The notes under the pieces are model-generated. The model had not been told where the DNA came from and made no database searches. It saw only the letters and a list, made by a program, of their open reading frames with translations. A program made the position numbers and the translations under genes. From Iodobacter fluviatilis (GTDB taxonomy: Bacteria; Pseudomonadota; Gammaproteobacteria; Burkholderiales; Chitinibacteraceae): a DNA stretch of 64,000 nt. Where the stretch lies: the NCBI RefSeq assembly GCF_900451195.1, contig NZ_UGHR01000001.1, positions 930,001-994,000 of the forward strand, given 5' to 3'. How positions within the stretch are numbered: the first letter of the stretch is position 1; every line of letters starts with the position of its first letter. This document shows positions 17,297-25,215 of the stretch, in pieces.

Positions 17297-19486
17297 TTAG
17301 GGATTAAACGATTTCAGTGATTTACCGGTCGTGGCTAGGCCTAAAACATCGTCTTGGCTGAGTGTCCGATTCCAGATGGCTAAATCGCTATAATCAAATG
17401 AGCCTGCTGTGCCGCCTTTGCCTGCAGTTACATAATTGCCCTGAGCGTCTTCATTAATCCCTAAAATATTCAGACCGGTAAATTTGCTTAAATCAAAAGC
17501 GGAAAGATTGGCTGTTGCTGTTTGCAATGGGCGATTAGGATCGGCAATAAAGACTTGTGCTGTTTTCTTTAATGAATCCACACTCATCACTAAATAAACC
17601 CAGCTGTTTGCAGTAAATGAAAGCTGTGGATCAACGCGGTTTTTGCCATCGCCAATATTAAATTTAATGCTGTTTAAATACTGGCCAAAGGCAAAGCCTA
17701 TATTGGCTCCGCTCTTGTAATCTTTATTGGCAATCACCGGCACATCATTACGCAGTGCATCAGAGCGGAACCAAAAACCAATAGAGAAGCTTGGGTTTTT
17801 AGTGAAATCAACCACTAAGGGTGCTTTAAACCCTCCATCGCAGCTGGCGCAGGCAGGAGTGCTGCCATTGGATGTAGATTGCAGGGCTTTATTTGCAAAC
17901 GGGCCATTTACATAATTGGCACTTCGTCCTGCAATAAAGCTTGTTAATGCAGGGTTGGTTTTATTGGCGTTCAGGGTGCTGTCTAAAGAGAAGTACTGGG
18001 CTAAGCCCACTAAAATACTTTCATCCAGTGTGGCTGGTTTTATATAGTCAATTTGAGCTAGATAAGAGGTGAGCGTTTTGCCTGCGCTTAAGGTGTAATT
18101 AAATTTATACAAGCCGTTTTTGGAAACATCTAAAGCATTGTCCGTAAAGTTATTTACACCCGCCGGCAGCTCTTTAATGAACTTGCCATTACGATAAATA
18201 CGCACAGGCTGTTGTGATTTCCAGCTGAGGGTAATGCTGCTGCGATCTGGGTTGGCTCGCGCTTGTAATTGTTTAACAGCAGGGGCTTCTAATAAAGAAA
18301 CACCATCCATTTTATGGTTTTCGGCTGTGTTACTGATTGATAAATAATTCAGCAGAGTAGGCGCAATATCGGCTTGGCTGGCATAGCTATACCAATCAGC
18401 AATATTTGCCGGGGCTTTCAGTGGCACGCCTGTAACTTTTTCAGCTAGGGGTTTATTCATGGCGATAAAGCCAGCTTGATTTGAAGGCCTTGGCAGCCCG
18501 TCACTATTGCCCCCTTCGCTCAGCCCGTGGCTGGAGGTCAGGATCAGCAGCCAGTCTTCATTATTTAGTTCCTGGCGCTTTTTAATGGTTTCAATTAAAG
18601 CACCAATTTGCTGATCTAATGTTTTGAGTGTCTGTTTATAATCATTTGCAAGGCCGCGGTGTAATGCTGTTTCTTCCGGGGCGTGCAGATTGGAAACCAC
18701 TAAATTAAAATTGCCGCTGTTAATAGCTGTTTGGGTGGATGAAACCACGCAGCTGTCAAAGCCTGCACAATCAATTGCATTACTTAATTGCCCGGTATTG
18801 ATATCCAGTTTTAATAATTTATTTAAGGTGCCCCAGCTGGCAATGCTGGTGGACTGGGCCTGATTTAATTGTTTGAATACAGAATCTGTTTTGAATACTT
18901 GCCCTGCGTAATCAGAGCGCACTTCATGTCGGTTGGCCCAAGCCCCGCTTAAGATGGATGCCCAGCCCGGGCCGCTGAGTGTTTGCTGCTGGGTGGCAGA
19001 GCCTGCAATTCCGCCTGCATAGCTTGGGCTTAAATTGAGCTGTGCAATATTGCTTAATTGCTTATTCGCGAGTGCATCAAGTAGAACATCGTATTGGATA
19101 CCATCCACACCAATCAGGAGCGCTTTTTTAGTGGCAGGCCCAAGAGGGGGTTGTGGTATTTGTGTAGGAATCACCGGAGTGCCCGGAACGGGGGCGGGCG
19201 TTGGCACAGGGCTTGGGCTGGGAGGAATGGTTGGAACGGGTGTAGGTGGCAAAGTGGGTACATTGCTTGGAACCGGGGCCAGCGTGGGAACAGGATCGGG
19301 TGTTGGATTGGGGTTTTCTGGCACAGGTGCAGGGGTAACAACAGGGGGAGGCACCGGGCTGGGGGTGGTTACACTGCCTGGTGTGCTGGGGTTTGTGCTA
19401 AGAGGGGTATCTTCAGAAGAATTACAGCCGCTGATCATGGCACTGGAGAGTGCGAGCGTGATTGATAAATAAATACTTTTAGACAT
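17297..19486 (-). CDS. Lipoprotein with Pro-rich linker, phosphodiesterase-like (alkaline phosphatase superfamily) and LamG-like domains
   Basis: This ~729-residue protein starts with a lipoprotein signal (MSKSIYLSITLALSSAMISGC). A proline/threonine-rich spacer of about 85 residues (PTPVPTIPPSPSPVP-type repeats) follows. Next comes a type I phosphodiesterase/nucleotide pyrophosphatase-like domain: KALLIGVDGIQYDVL holds the metal-binding Asp, LSGPGWASILSG holds the likely nucleophile, then TSSHGLSEGG and ADIAPTLLNYL. The C-terminal ~220 residues look like a concanavalin/LamG lectin fold (FSIGFWFRSDA, NSWVYLVMSVDS). The start at 19486 is preferred over 19519 because it begins the signal peptide and has GAGGA upstream. 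It is the first gene of the operon leading to phospholipase C, which suggests a joint role in extracellular phosphate-ester breakdown. Confidence 0.85.
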   Translation of the reverse strand: MSKSIYLSITLALSSAMISGCNSSEDTPLSTNPSTPGSVTTPSPVPPPVVTPAPVPENPNPTPDPVPTLAPVPSNVPTLPPTPVPTIPPSPSPVPTPAPVPGTPVIPTQIPQPPLGPATKKALLIGVDGIQYDVLLDALANKQLSNIAQLNLSPSYAGGIAGSATQQQTLSGPGWASILSGAWANRHEVRSDYAGQVFKTDSVFKQLNQAQSTSIASWGTLNKLLKLDINTGQLSNAIDCAGFDSCVVSSTQTAINSGNFNLVVSNLHAPEETALHRGLANDYKQTLKTLDQQIGALIETIKKRQELNNEDWLLILTSSHGLSEGGNSDGLPRPSNQAGFIAMNKPLAEKVTGVPLKAPANIADWYSYASQADIAPTLLNYLSISNTAENHKMDGVSLLEAPAVKQLQARANPDRSSITLSWKSQQPVRIYRNGKFIKELPAGVNNFTDNALDVSKNGLYKFNYTLSAGKTLTSYLAQIDYIKPATLDESILVGLAQYFSLDSTLNANKTNPALTSFIAGRSANYVNGPFANKALQSTSNGSTPACASCDGGFKAPLVVDFTKNPSFSIGFWFRSDALRNDVPVIANKDYKSGANIGFAFGQYLNSIKFNIGDGKNRVDPQLSFTANSWVYLVMSVDSLKKTAQVFIADPNRPLQTATANLSAFDLSKFTGLNILGINEDAQGNYVTAGKGGTAGSFDYSDLAIWNRTLSQDDVLGLATTGKSLKSFNP

Positions 19487-19887
19487 TGGTGTGATCTTCC
19501 TCGGGCGCGTGTAAAACAATGGATTAAAAATAAATTAATCAATTTTTTGAGCATATTGAATGCTGTCTATGGCGCTTAGCATAAGGAGGAGGGGTGACCT
19601 GCGGATTAAAAAAAACTTAAGTTTTATAAGTACCCCATTAAGTTTTTTTTGAGTGTGACCAATTTATATTTTTAATATTATTTATTTGTTGCTGAAGGCG
19701 TGGTGGCGGGACTTAGGCCTTTGCAGGTGGGGCGTATGCATGAATGGGGTGGGATACGATTTAAAAATAAAGTGCTCTGCATTTTTTGCATAAAAAAATA
19801 GCCACATCGCAGGATGTGGCTATTTGCAGGCTTGGGTAAAAAAGATTTCACCTCTTTTTTGCACCGTGCAGACTGGCGGCTCGGGGA
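19487..19887. other. Intergenic region with AT-rich inverted repeat
   Basis: No gene is seen. It must contain the promoter of the lipoprotein-phospholipase operon. A perfect 13-bp inverted repeat, AAAAAAAACTTAA at 19608-19620 and TTAAGTTTTTTTT at 19638-19650, forms a hairpin about 120 bases upstream of the operon start. It has no GC core, so it is a poor terminator; a protein-binding role is possible. The terminator of the PAS gene lies at 19796-19825. Confidence 0.5.
19796..19825 (-). terminator. Intrinsic terminator of the PAS-domain gene
   Basis: AAATAGCCACATC-GCAG-GATGTGGCTATTT is a perfect 13-bp stem. On the minus strand it is followed by a T-run (A-run 19792-19798). It lies about 60 bases beyond the PAS gene stop. 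Confidence 0.92.
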
Positions 19888-21039
19888 TTATTTAAAAATC
19901 ACCAGCTGGTTTGCCATATTGGTGAGTTCAATAATCTGATAATTGCTGGAATCGCCATTGGGATCGATTAAGCTTGTTAGTGTTTTTCCGGTCAGCTCTT
20001 TATTGGTCTGGCCTAATAAAGCTTCAGCGCCTTGGTTGGCAAAGGTAATCACGCCCTGTTCAATTAATACAAAACGCACAGGTAGCGCATCAGCTACATT
20101 GCGAATCAGGCTTTGGATATCTTCCATCGCTGCTTCAGTGCTTTTTAAATGCGAAATATCCATTGCTATGGATAAAATATAGGTATTTTCATCGCGCACA
20201 ATGGGCAGCTTGGTGATATCAAACCAGTGAACTTGATTGTCCGGCATCAGCCACGAATCTAAATGGCGAATCGTCTCGCCTTTTTCTAGTACATCTGCAT
20301 CACCCAGTGTAAAAGGCTGGGGTGAATCAACTAAGCCCATATGTGATTGCACTAAAAGCTCATGGCCAAGCTGCGTTTGTGTTGCGTGATTAACCAGCAG
20401 AAAGCGCCCGTGTTTATCCCGCACAAAAATTAAATTAGGGCTGGAATCAATAATTTGATGCACAAACAATTGCTGGTTTAATAATGCCTGCTCGGTATCT
20501 TTGATATGTGTGATATCACGAATAACGGCCATGCAGTCTCTTGAGGATTGCGGCAATAAACGGGCCTCAAAATAGCGCTTAAGCTGATCGTTACCCCCAT
20601 ACTGGTATTCAAATGTTTGTGGCTTTTGTGTGCTTTGCACCGAAATTAAGGCTTCAAGGTATTGGCGTGAGATTCGGGCAGGAAACAGGCTGGATATTTT
20701 TTTATTTTCGGCGGTGGCCTGGGGATGAATGTCGGCAAAGCTGTGGTTCAGCGGATTAACACTGCGATTAGCAAAGCTGATACACCAGATTAAATCGGGC
20801 AGGCATGCTGAAAAATCATCGGCAAGCCGTGTTTCTGTATCTGGGCCAGATAAAATGCGTTTTTGTTTTTTTCGCAAAAAAAGGGCGAGGGCGCAGGCAA
20901 GAAACCATAGCTCCAGCGCATAGCCCATTGGGCTTGGCTGTTGTGCTAAAAGAAAGTGCAATGCCAAAATACCTGCAGCCAGTGCAAGGCAGATCATGCG
21001 CGTTGATAGCGCTGCGATCATGGCAAGGGGAGATTTCAT
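19888..21039 (-). CDS. Membrane-anchored multi-PAS sensor protein without an output domain
   Basis: This 383-residue protein has two N-terminal membrane helices (about 10-32 and 38-55) and then at least two and probably three PAS domains (about 75-185, 190-300, 305-383). PAS/PAC features are clear: YFEARLLPQSSRDCMAVIRDIT, LIFVRDKHGRFLLVNHATQTQLG, HWFDITKLPIVRDENTYILSIAMDIS, and a last domain starting ALPVRFVLIEQGVITFANQGAEALLG. It then stops without a kinase, GGDEF, EAL or methyl-accepting domain. Either it acts through a partner or it is a truncated descendant of a larger signalling protein. A clean terminator follows and no signalling gene is adjacent. Confidence 0.85.
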   Translation of the reverse strand: MKSPLAMIAALSTRMICLALAAGILALHFLLAQQPSPMGYALELWFLACALALFLRKKQKRILSGPDTETRLADDFSACLPDLIWCISFANRSVNPLNHSFADIHPQATAENKKISSLFPARISRQYLEALISVQSTQKPQTFEYQYGGNDQLKRYFEARLLPQSSRDCMAVIRDITHIKDTEQALLNQQLFVHQIIDSSPNLIFVRDKHGRFLLVNHATQTQLGHELLVQSHMGLVDSPQPFTLGDADVLEKGETIRHLDSWLMPDNQVHWFDITKLPIVRDENTYILSIAMDISHLKSTEAAMEDIQSLIRNVADALPVRFVLIEQGVITFANQGAEALLGQTNKELTGKTLTSLIDPNGDSSNYQIIELTNMANQLVIFK

Positions 21040-21264
21040 ATGCTGTGACCACCTTGCTAAGAGGCTGCTAGTTTAGCGGTTGAATCTCTTATTTGCGATG
21101 AATGAATCACAAAAAAACAAAAAATAGTGGTTGTGAAACAACAAATGAGCAATTAATTGGGATATAAAAGAATAATAGCGACATTGTTTTTCAGTTATGT
21201 GAAAAAAAATGCAATATTTGAGAAAGGATTTATTTATTTAGGAGAAAGGCAAAAGGAAGGGGGG

Positions 21265-21340
21265 TGGTGGGTGATGACGGGGTCGAACCGCCGACATTCT
21301 GCGTGTAAGGCAGACGCTCTACCAACTGAGCTAATCACCC
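21265..21340 (-). tRNA. tRNA-Val (anticodon TAC)
   Basis: The reverse complement folds as a full cloverleaf: acceptor GGGTGAT/ATCACCC, D-arm AGCTCAGTTGGTAGAGC, anticodon stem TCTGC/GCAGA with loop CTTACAC, T-arm with GGTTCGACCCC, and an encoded CCA. Seventh and last gene of the minus-strand Val/Asp array. Confidence 0.98.
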
Positions 21341-21383
21341 ATCTGTAAATCATTTAGCACACTGATCGATAGATCAAATGTAC

Positions 21384-21415
21384 AAGGAAACGCTCTAGCA
21401 ACTGAGCTAATCACC
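21384..21415 (-). pseudogene. tRNA 5'-half remnant (tRNA-Val-like), copy 1
   Basis: The minus strand reads GGTGATTAGCTCAGTTGCTAGAGCG and then diverges. This is the acceptor 5' strand and D-arm of tRNA-Val with a D-loop change (GTTGCTAG for GTTGGTAG), with no anticodon or T-arm. It lies between an intact Val and an intact Asp gene, as if a deletion joined a tRNA to spacer sequence. Confidence 0.8.
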
Positions 21416-21435
21416 TACTGAACAACAATAATACT

Positions 21436-21512
21436 TGGCGGAGCGGACGGGACTCGAACCCGCGACCCCCGGCGTGACAGGCCGGTATTCTAACCAACTG
21501 AACTACCACTCC
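21436..21512 (-). tRNA. tRNA-Asp (anticodon GTC)
   Basis: Minus-strand cloverleaf: acceptor GGAGTGG/CCGCTCC, D-arm AGTTCAGTTGGTTAGAAT, anticodon loop CTGTCAC (GTC), T-arm GCGGGTTCGAGTCCCGT, discriminator G and encoded CCA. 77 nt. Confidence 0.98.
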
Positions 21513-21549
21513 GCAGCGGTATATTTTAAGTCTTTACTACAAAAGCTTT

Positions 21550-21625
21550 TGGTGGGTGATGACGGGGTCGAACCGCCGACATTCTGCGTGTAAGGCAGAC
21601 GCTCTACCAACTGAGCTAATCACCC
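21550..21625 (-). tRNA. tRNA-Val (anticodon TAC)
   Basis: Sequence identical to the copy at 21265-21340, in the second 285-bp tandem unit. Confidence 0.98.
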
Positions 21626-21668
21626 ATCTGTAAATTATTTAGTACACTGATCGATAGATCAAACGTAC

Positions 21669-21700
21669 AAGGAAACGCTCTAGCAACTGAGCTAATCACC
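21669..21700 (-). pseudogene. tRNA 5'-half remnant (tRNA-Val-like), copy 2
   Basis: Exact copy of the fragment at 21384-21415, carried along by the 285-bp tandem duplication. Confidence 0.8.
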
Positions 21701-21720
21701 TACTGAACAACAATAATACT

Positions 21721-21797
21721 TGGCGGAGCGGACGGGACTCGAACCCGCGACCCCCGGCGTGACAGGCCGGTATTCTAACCAACTGAACTACCACTCC
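21721..21797 (-). tRNA. tRNA-Asp (anticodon GTC)
   Basis: Identical in sequence to the tRNA-Asp at 21436-21512; second tandem unit. Confidence 0.98.
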
Positions 21798-21834
21798 GCA
21801 GCGGTATATTTTAAGTCTTTACTACAAAAGCTTT

Positions 21835-21910
21835 TGGTGGGTGATGACGGGGTCGAACCGCCGACATTCTGCGTGTAAGGCAGACGCTCTACCAACTGAG
21901 CTAATCACCC
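21835..21910 (-). tRNA. tRNA-Val (anticodon TAC)
   Basis: Identical tRNA-Val; third in position order. The spacer to the next gene is short and lacks the partial tRNA seen in the two downstream units. Confidence 0.98.
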
Positions 21911-21948
21911 ATCTTTAAAACAATTTAAAACTTAATAATGATGTTGCT

Positions 21949-22025
21949 TGGCGGAGCGGACGGGACTCGAACCCGCGACCCCCGGCGTGACAGGCCGGTA
22001 TTCTAACCAACTGAACTACCACTCC
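21949..22025 (-). tRNA. tRNA-Asp (anticodon GTC)
   Basis: Identical tRNA-Asp, third copy, flanked by a different upstream spacer. Confidence 0.98.
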
Positions 22026-22070
22026 GCAGCGGCACCATTATTTTCTTTCTAAGCAACTTGCTATTTATAG

Positions 22071-22146
22071 TGGTGGGTGATGACGGGGTCGAACCGCCGA
22101 CATTCTGCGTGTAAGGCAGACGCTCTACCAACTGAGCTAATCACCC
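22071..22146 (-). tRNA. tRNA-Val (anticodon TAC), first gene of the array
   Basis: Identical tRNA-Val; the promoter-proximal gene of the seven-gene array. The promoter lies 78-106 bases upstream. Confidence 0.98.
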
Positions 22147-22160
22147 GCTAAAACAACAAA

Positions 22161-22206
22161 TCTTTACTTCTAGGTAGCGGCTCTGCTTACTGAGCTGCTT
22201 GCCCTG
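22161..22206 (-). pseudogene. Possible degenerate tRNA 5' half in the array leader
   Basis: The minus strand reads AGGGCAAGCAGCTCAGTAAG then CAGAGCCGC, which resembles an acceptor 5' strand and a D-arm (AGCTCAGT...AGAGC). No complete cloverleaf can be formed. It lies between the promoter and the first tRNA-Val, so it may be a decayed former first gene. Confidence 0.4.
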
Positions 22207-22223
22207 TCTCGAAAGAGGTGCGC

Positions 22224-22252
22224 ATTAGATCACGCCGTAAAAAACGTGTCAA
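22224..22252 (-). promoter_or_regulatory. Near-consensus sigma-70 promoter of the Val/Asp tRNA array
   Basis: On the minus strand TTGACA (22247-22252) is followed after exactly 17 bases by TCTAAT (22224-22229). The bases just downstream of the -10 are GCGCACC; a GC-rich discriminator of this kind is typical of stable-RNA promoters under stringent control. Confidence 0.85.
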
Positions 22253-22307
22253 CACCTTTTGAATGAAATATCTATGCGGTAGTCAGTTACGGGGGTTTAC
22301 GGTATAA

Positions 22308-23156
22308 ATGTTGATTCCCATTTGTGCAAAGTACCTTGCCTTCGTGAAAGCTTTCCGTGTGTCTCATATCACTACTCTTATAGCAAAAGTACAGCCAGCC
22401 TTACTTTGCATCCTGTTGTGGCTATTAGCCGGCTTGTTTTGGCGTGTTTTTGAGCCAAGTCCGAGTGCTTTACGTTTGATTTTACCTGCTGAAATTTCTG
22501 CTCAAAAAGCCCAGGATTTTTCTGCTGCTCAAGATTGGTTTGGCAGCGAGGCTGGCCAGATGGCTGTTGCGCCAACGATTCAGGCAAAGCTTTTAGCGGT
22601 TATTGCCGGTCAAAAAGGATATGGCGCTGCTATTTTTACGGGATTGGAGGCCAGTGCGGTGGCGGCTCAGGTAGGCCAAACCCTGCAGGGCAATATAAAA
22701 CTGTTAGAAATTGCCAGCGATCACGTGGTGCTGGATGACAACGGCCGCCGTCAGACGCTGATGCTGGAGGGTCATAATGCGATGGCCCCTGTTGTTTCTG
22801 GCACAGGTGTGGCCGTGGTTCCAGGTGTGCCAGTTGCCGCAGCAGCTACTCAGACTTCTCTTTCCCGTGGTCAGTTGGCTGGCGCGATGCAAGGCGCCAA
22901 TGTGGCCGATTGGGCGAAGGGGTTGTCTGCCTATCGCGAAGGAGGCATCCAGATTGATAATATCGCTGCTCAGCCTTTCTCTAGGCTTTTGCAATTGCAA
23001 AATGGCGATGTGATTAAAACGATTAATGGCCAGAATGTGGCCCAGGTCGCCGATATTTCTCTGATTTACACTGTTTTTAGTCAGCAGCCCCAAGTGTTGC
23101 TCGTTGTGCTTCGCAACGGCAGCTCGGTCAATTTGCAATATCTTATTCAGCCTTGA
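22308..23156 (+). CDS. gspC: Type II secretion system protein GspC
   Basis: GspC is the inner-membrane subunit that links the secretin GspD to the inner-membrane platform of the type II secretion system. The 282-residue protein has a short cytoplasmic N-terminus, one membrane helix (about 28-48, LLCILLWLLAGLFWRVF), a homology region (about 75-155; LLEIASDHVVLDDNGRRQTLML) and a C-terminal PDZ-like domain (about 200-280; FSRLLQLQNGDVIKTINGQNVAQV). The start is uncertain: I kept the ATG at 22308, but GTG about 36 bases later is possible. It is directly followed by gspD and gspE. The remaining gsp genes are not in the window. Confidence 0.9.
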   Translation: MLIPICAKYLAFVKAFRVSHITTLIAKVQPALLCILLWLLAGLFWRVFEPSPSALRLILPAEISAQKAQDFSAAQDWFGSEAGQMAVAPTIQAKLLAVIAGQKGYGAAIFTGLEASAVAAQVGQTLQGNIKLLEIASDHVVLDDNGRRQTLMLEGHNAMAPVVSGTGVAVVPGVPVAAAATQTSLSRGQLAGAMQGANVADWAKGLSAYREGGIQIDNIAAQPFSRLLQLQNGDVIKTINGQNVAQVADISLIYTVFSQQPQVLLVVLRNGSSVNLQYLIQP

Positions 23157-23169
23157 GTTGTTAAATCCC

Positions 23170-25215
23170 ATGATTCTGCGCCCCTTCTTACTAGCTTGCC
23201 TTTTAGCCTCTCAGTTATCGATTGCTGCCGACGATAAGGTCACGCTTAATTTTGTTAATGCTGATATTGAATCAACCATTAAAGCGATTGGTTTAATTTC
23301 AGGTAAAAACTTTGTCATCGATCCAAGGGTAAAAGGCACGCTCAATATCGTGTCCAGCCAAGCGGTGAGCAAAGAAATGGTGTTTCCGATTTTATTATCG
23401 GCACTGCGCCAGCAAGGTTTTACCGCCGTTGAATCAAGCGGTGTGGTGAAAGTATTGCCAGAAGCCGATGCCAAGCAGCATTACAGCAATACCGGCAATC
23501 GCAGCATGAAGCTGGCAGGGGATCGGATGGTGACGCAGGTTTACCCGCTGAAATACGAATCTGCGGTGCAAATGGTGCCGATTCTGCGCCCCTTGATCAG
23601 CCCGAATAATACGATTGCCGCCTATCCTAGCGGCAATACGCTGGTGATTACTGATTACGCCGACAATATTCGCCGCCTGAACGAAATTATTGAGCGTATC
23701 GATCAGCCTGCCAGCTCGGATATTTTTTCGGTCACACTTAAATACGCATCGGCCATCGATGTGGCACAAAACTTAGGCCGTTTGATGCCAGAAATCATGG
23801 TGCAGGGCGTTAATCAAGGTATACCCTTGGCAGAAGGCGTAAAACGCAGCGTGGTGGTGCCGGATTTACGTAGTAATAGCTTATTGGTGCGTAGCGAAAA
23901 CATCCTGCATGCCCAACAAATTAAAAAGCTGGCGGCAACCATGGATAGCCAGGGCGCAGCAGGTGGCAATATCCATGTGGTGTATTTAAAAAATGCTGAG
24001 GCGGCCAAGCTGGCCAATACCTTAAAGGGGATTATGACAGGGCAGGATTCTGGCTCTTCCTCAACGACACCATCCAGCAGCAGCATGACCGCCAGCCCAG
24101 CGGGTGGAATGCCAGCCAGTGCACCTGCCGCGCCAACATCGGCCGCGGCAAATGTTCAAATTGGTGGCGTGAATGTAATGATTCAGGCCGACAATATGAC
24201 CAACTCACTGGTGATTACTGCGCCGGATAATATCTACAACAATCTGCGCTCGGTGATTGATAAGCTGGATGTTCGTCGTGCTCAGGTTTATGTAGAAGCA
24301 ATGATTGCTGAAGTGAATGTGTCTAAAGCAGGTGCATTTGGTGTGCAATGGTTGCTGGCAGGGGGGAATGAGAATGTTTCGGCGGTGGGGGCAGCGTCGT
24401 TAAATGGCTTAGGTTCCCTGCTGAAGGGCATTGCGACTAAAGACCCATCGGTTATCCCAGGCGGTTTAAGTCTTGGTATTTTAAATGGTAATCCGGTGAA
24501 TGGCCGCACGCCTACACTGGGTGTACTTGCCTCGGCCTTGCAAGATAGTGGCGATGGCAATGTGCTCTCCACGCCTAATTTAATGACGTTGGATAATGAA
24601 GAAGCCAAGATTATGGTCGGGCAAAATATCCCGATTATTACGGGGACTCAGGCTTCATCAGGTGCAAATGCTAATCCTTTTGTATCAATTGAGCGCAAAG
24701 ATGTAGGGATTAAGTTGCGGGTTCGTCCGCAGGTGTCGGAAGGCGGCAGCATTACGCTGACGGTGTATCAGGAAGTCTCAAGCATCGATAAATCGGTCTT
24801 AACTGATGGTGCTGGCCTAGCAACAAAAACACGTTCGATTGATTCCAAAGTATTGGTCGACGATGGGCAGATTATTGTGCTGGGTGGGTTGATTGAAGAT
24901 CGGGTTACGGTCAAACGCAGCCAAGTGCCTTTATTAGGCGACATACCCTATCTGGGGGCTTTTTTCCGCTACGAAGACCGTAAATCAGAGAAAGTAAATC
25001 TGATGGTGTTCCTGCGCCCTGTTGTGCTGCGGGATGCTGATGCAACGCGTAATTTATCTTCTGATCGCTATCAGTATCTACGTGCAGAGCAAAATCGCTT
25101 CGAGCGCCCATCCAGCATGCTTTTGCCTGAGATGCCTGCGGTCGCCCTGCCCGAAGTGATCGATGCGCGTAAAGCAACGCCACTGGCTCCAACTGAACCG
25201 GCTGTTAAACCATGA
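23170..25215 (+). CDS. gspD: Type II secretion system secretin GspD
   Basis: GspD forms the outer-membrane pore through which folded enzymes leave the periplasm. The 681-residue protein starts with a signal peptide (MILRPFLLACLLASQLSIAA). It contains an N0 domain (VTLNFVNADIESTIKAIGLISGKNFVIDPRVKG), three N-domain repeats, and a Ser/Ala/Pro-rich low-complexity insert inside N3 (about residues 295-325). The C-terminal secretin core has the signatures LQDSGDGNVLSTPNLMTLDNEEAKIMVGQ and VPLLGDIPYLGAFF. The frame is open back to 23104, but the ATG at 23170 begins the signal peptide, 13 bases after the gspC stop. It overlaps gspE by 4 bases. Confidence 0.96.
   Translation: MILRPFLLACLLASQLSIAADDKVTLNFVNADIESTIKAIGLISGKNFVIDPRVKGTLNIVSSQAVSKEMVFPILLSALRQQGFTAVESSGVVKVLPEADAKQHYSNTGNRSMKLAGDRMVTQVYPLKYESAVQMVPILRPLISPNNTIAAYPSGNTLVITDYADNIRRLNEIIERIDQPASSDIFSVTLKYASAIDVAQNLGRLMPEIMVQGVNQGIPLAEGVKRSVVVPDLRSNSLLVRSENILHAQQIKKLAATMDSQGAAGGNIHVVYLKNAEAAKLANTLKGIMTGQDSGSSSTTPSSSSMTASPAGGMPASAPAAPTSAAANVQIGGVNVMIQADNMTNSLVITAPDNIYNNLRSVIDKLDVRRAQVYVEAMIAEVNVSKAGAFGVQWLLAGGNENVSAVGAASLNGLGSLLKGIATKDPSVIPGGLSLGILNGNPVNGRTPTLGVLASALQDSGDGNVLSTPNLMTLDNEEAKIMVGQNIPIITGTQASSGANANPFVSIERKDVGIKLRVRPQVSEGGSITLTVYQEVSSIDKSVLTDGAGLATKTRSIDSKVLVDDGQIIVLGGLIEDRVTVKRSQVPLLGDIPYLGAFFRYEDRKSEKVNLMVFLRPVVLRDADATRNLSSDRYQYLRAEQNRFERPSSMLLPEMPAVALPEVIDARKATPLAPTEPAVKP

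Larger units (their letters stand above)
21265..21834 (-). repeat. 285-bp tandem duplication carrying tRNA-Val, a tRNA fragment and tRNA-Asp
   Basis: Bases 21265-21549 and 21550-21834 are direct tandem copies with identical 285-bp length. They differ at only about three positions, all in the spacer after tRNA-Val (for example TCATTTAGCAC versus TTATTTAGTAC). Each unit holds one tRNA-Val, one partial tRNA and one tRNA-Asp. The array then continues with a third Val and a third Asp whose spacers differ, so the duplication is the youngest part of it. Confidence 0.95.

Noticed and set aside
19035..19472. Gly-rich ORFs opposite the proline-rich lipoprotein linker
   Set aside because: Gly/Thr repeats are just the reverse complement of the Pro/Thr repeat coding region.
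21157..21348. Short ORF running through the first tRNA-Val
   Set aside because: It overlaps a tRNA on the other strand and has no start signal.
21265..22146. CRISPR array
   Set aside because: The regular repeats are complete tRNA genes with cloverleafs; spacing and unit size do not fit CRISPR repeats.
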